The translations under genes and the position numbers were made by a program. Below the pieces are notes generated by a model, which saw only the letters and a program-made list of their open reading frames with translations, did no database searches and was not told the origin of the DNA. DNA of 64,000 bases from Aeromonas taiwanensis (GTDB taxonomy: Bacteria; Pseudomonadota; Gammaproteobacteria; Enterobacterales; Aeromonadaceae): the NCBI RefSeq assembly GCF_000820165.1, contig NZ_CDDD01000032.1, positions 1-64,000 of the forward strand, written 5' to 3'. Shown here piece by piece: positions 62,184 to 64,000 of this stretch. Within the stretch, counting starts at the first letter, position 1. Each line of letters opens with the position of its first letter.

Positions 62184-64000
62184 TTATTTGATCACCGTGG
62201 TCACGGTGGCGGCATCCACGCCGCTGGGCAGGGCCAGGGCGCCCGGCGTGGTGCTGCTCACCACGATCTCCTTGCTCACCGAGAAGCTGACCGGTGTGGT
62301 GGTGGAGACATCCGAGGAGGGGCTGATGTAGGCGCTGTAGCTACCCGGCTCCACGATCCACTGGTTGCTGGCCTCGTCGAAGCTGGCGAGGATGCTGGCC
62401 GGGATGGTGAAGCTCAGCTGCTCGCTGGCCCCCGGGGCCAGCTGCCCCGTCTTGGCGAAGGCCTTGAGCTCGATGAGGGGCTTCTTCAGCTTGACCTCGG
62501 GGGCGCTCACATAGACCTGGGCCGCCTCCTTGCCCGCCACGGCACCGGTGTTGGTGATGGTGGCCGTCAGCACCAGGCTGCCGGCGGCGCCGCTGGCCAG
62601 GGTGTTGCTGGCGATGGCGGGGCTGGTGTAGCCGAAGCTGGTGTAGGAGAGGCCGAAGCCGAACGGGTAGGAGACCGCCTGATCGAAGGTGCTGTAGTAG
62701 CGATACCCCACGTAGATCCCCTCGTTGTAGTAGAGATCGTCAAGGGCGCCGTCCCCGTCGGTGTCCTCACCCGGGAAGGTGGTGGCGGAGGGGACGCTGG
62801 CGTAGCTCTGCGGGAAGCTCTGGGCCAGCTTGCCGCTCGGGTTGACCGTGCCGGAGAGCACGTCCGCCACCGCGTTGCCGGTCTCCTGCCCCGCCATGTA
62901 GGCCAGCAGGATGCCATCCACCTTGTCGCGCCACTGGGCGGTGTCGATGACGCCGTTGACGTTGAGCACCACCACCACCTTCTTGCTCTGGGCGTGGAAG
63001 GCGCTGCTCACCGCGTCGATGAGGGCGAGCTCGTCATCGCCGAGCAGGTAGTCCCCCTTGCCGCTGCTGCGATCCGCCCCTTCACCGGCCTGGCGGCCGA
63101 TGCTGATCACCGCCACGTCCTGCTCGCTGGCGGCCGCGGTGATCAGGCTGGCGAGCTCGGTGCCGACGTCGGCCTCGGCGCAGGTGTAGTAGCCCTTGGC
63201 GCCAAACTGACCCTCGTGATAGACCTTGTTGTTCTCGTAGAAGTCGCTGTAGTAGGCCTGCAGCGTCTCGCTGACCGGGAAGCGAGCGGCCAGCCCCTGG
63301 GCGATGGTGGTGGTGCTGGCGGCGTTCACGTCACCGCTGCCGGTGCCTCCCTTGTAGGTGTTGATCTGGTTGATGCCGAAGCTGGCCACCTTGCTGGTGG
63401 TGGCGATGGGCAGGGCGGCGGCCTGGTTGCGCAGCAGCACCATGCTCTCGGCGCCAGCCTGGCGGGCCAGGGTGGCGTGGGCGGCCAGATCCGGGCTGTT
63501 GCTGACGGCCAGCTGGTTGTAGGAGGGGCTCTTCATCATCTGGGTCAGGATGTGGACGGCGGCCTCGCTCACCTTGGCCTCGTCGAGATCCCCCTGCTCG
63601 ATGGATTGCTGCAGCTGCTCCTTGACGTTGCCAGGTTCGATCAAGTCCTGCCCTGCCAGCACCTGCTTGTAGGCGTTGTTGGCCACATCGCCAGCAAACC
63701 AGTCGGACATCACCAGGCCGTCGAATTTCCACTCGCTGCGCAGCACGTCGGTCACCGCATCCTTGCGCTCGTTGACATAGGTGCCGTTGACCTTGTTGTA
63801 GGAGGTCATCACCGCCCAGGGCTGGGCCTCGTCCACCGCGATCTGGAAGCCGCGCAGGTAGATCTCGCGGAAGGTTCTCGGCTCGCCGATGTCGTTGATC
63901 TGGTTACGGCTGGTCTCGGAGTTGTTGCCAAAGTAGTGCTTGATGGTGGTGCCCACCCCGTTGCTCTCCACCCCGTTGACCATGGCGGCGCCTATCTTGC
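62184..64000 (-). CDS. Glycoside hydrolase family 3 beta-glucosidase, 5' end outside window
   Basis: At least 605 residues are visible; the N-terminus lies beyond the right edge. The GH3 barrel part contains the conserved TIKHYFGNNSET and the nucleophile Asp in DGLVMSDWFAG. Then follow the alpha/beta sandwich (VVVLNVNGVIDTAQW, LLAYMAGQETGNAVADVLSG, YPFGFGLSYTSF) and a fibronectin-III-like C-terminal domain (about the last 120 residues). It probably hydrolyses beta-glucosides or beta-xylosides; whether it is secreted cannot be seen. Confidence 0.93.
   Translation of the reverse strand, partial: KIGAAMVNGVESNGVGTTIKHYFGNNSETSRNQINDIGEPRTFREIYLRGFQIAVDEAQPWAVMTSYNKVNGTYVNERKDAVTDVLRSEWKFDGLVMSDWFAGDVANNAYKQVLAGQDLIEPGNVKEQLQQSIEQGDLDEAKVSEAAVHILTQMMKSPSYNQLAVSNSPDLAAHATLARQAGAESMVLLRNQAAALPIATTSKVASFGINQINTYKGGTGSGDVNAASTTTIAQGLAARFPVSETLQAYYSDFYENNKVYHEGQFGAKGYYTCAEADVGTELASLITAAASEQDVAVISIGRQAGEGADRSSGKGDYLLGDDELALIDAVSSAFHAQSKKVVVVLNVNGVIDTAQWRDKVDGILLAYMAGQETGNAVADVLSGTVNPSGKLAQSFPQSYASVPSATTFPGEDTDGDGALDDLYYNEGIYVGYRYYSTFDQAVSYPFGFGLSYTSFGYTSPAIASNTLASGAAGSLVLTATITNTGAVAGKEAAQVYVSAPEVKLKKPLIELKAFAKTGQLAPGASEQLSFTIPASILASFDEASNQWIVEPGSYSAYISPSSDVSTTTPVSFSVSKEIVVSSTTPGALALPSGVDAATVTTVIK

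Overview
The window is GC-rich, densely coded and very probably chromosomal DNA of an Aeromonas species. The best genus-level evidence is an AsaP1/EprA1-type aspzincin protease gene, a DUF2913 gene, gammaproteobacterial gene pairs (yhcC beside gltBD, dapB-carAB, serA with rpiA, divergent ppsR/ppsA), and proteins that read closely like their E. coli counterparts (CarAB, AroH, AroP, DgkA, PpsA). The species cannot be fixed from sequence alone. I recognise no rRNA, tRNA, IS element, prophage or CRISPR array. Both ends cut genes: an unknown minus-strand gene at the left and a GH3 glycosidase at the right.

Layout. 1-6.0 kb: Mn exporter of the UPF0016/MneA family behind a yybP-ykoY Mn riboswitch, a YciH/SUI1 protein, the ferrous iron operon feoABC, a lone PilU-type ATPase and a DUF486 membrane protein. 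6.1-8.8 kb: a periplasmic solute-binding protein and btuCD (vitamin B12 import). 8.9-13.4 kb: aroH-type DAHP synthase, dgkA, serA, rpiA and 5-formyl-THF cyclo-ligase. 13.5-23.2 kb: NhaC antiporter, then dapB, carAB with a long AT-rich control region, and a long-form leuA behind a structured leader. 23.3-31.5 kb: little-characterised genes (fatty acid hydroxylase family, DUF1615 lipoprotein, NERD protein, DUF4256, outer-membrane barrel, DedA), then an RhlE-type helicase and DUF2913. 31.8-33.3 kb: secreted aspzincin metalloprotease followed by a small gene whose product resembles the protease's own propeptide. 33.4-40.8 kb: gltBD and yhcC.

41.2-54.2 kb is the most notable region: a complete single-locus Lap-type biofilm adhesin system. 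It comprises the type I secretion ABC transporter (lapB), membrane fusion protein (lapC), TolC-like pore (lapE), periplasmic protease (lapG), degenerate GGDEF-EAL c-di-GMP receptor (lapD), an unusually short adhesin (lapA, about 1450 residues), and an unknown 185-residue gene directly downstream. By the known Lap model, LapD bound to c-di-GMP sequesters LapG so that LapA stays anchored in LapE; when c-di-GMP falls, LapG cuts LapA at its N-terminal di-alanine site and the cell detaches.

54.2-64.0 kb: yggE, whose ribosome binding site lies in a terminator-like hairpin; the aromatic amino acid permease aroP; a small membrane protein; the ppsR/ppsA pair of phosphoenolpyruvate synthase control; an AraC-family regulator with a repeat-rich upstream region; and the truncated GH3 beta-glucosidase.

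The observations I consider freshest are: (i) a 36-codon reading frame between feoA and feoB, joined to both by ATGA overlaps and ending in a duplicate of the FeoA C-terminus; (ii) the stand-alone propeptide-like gene after the aspzincin; (iii) the unknown gene after lapA; (iv) the yggE RBS inside a terminator hairpin; (v) structured leaders before leuA and lapB.
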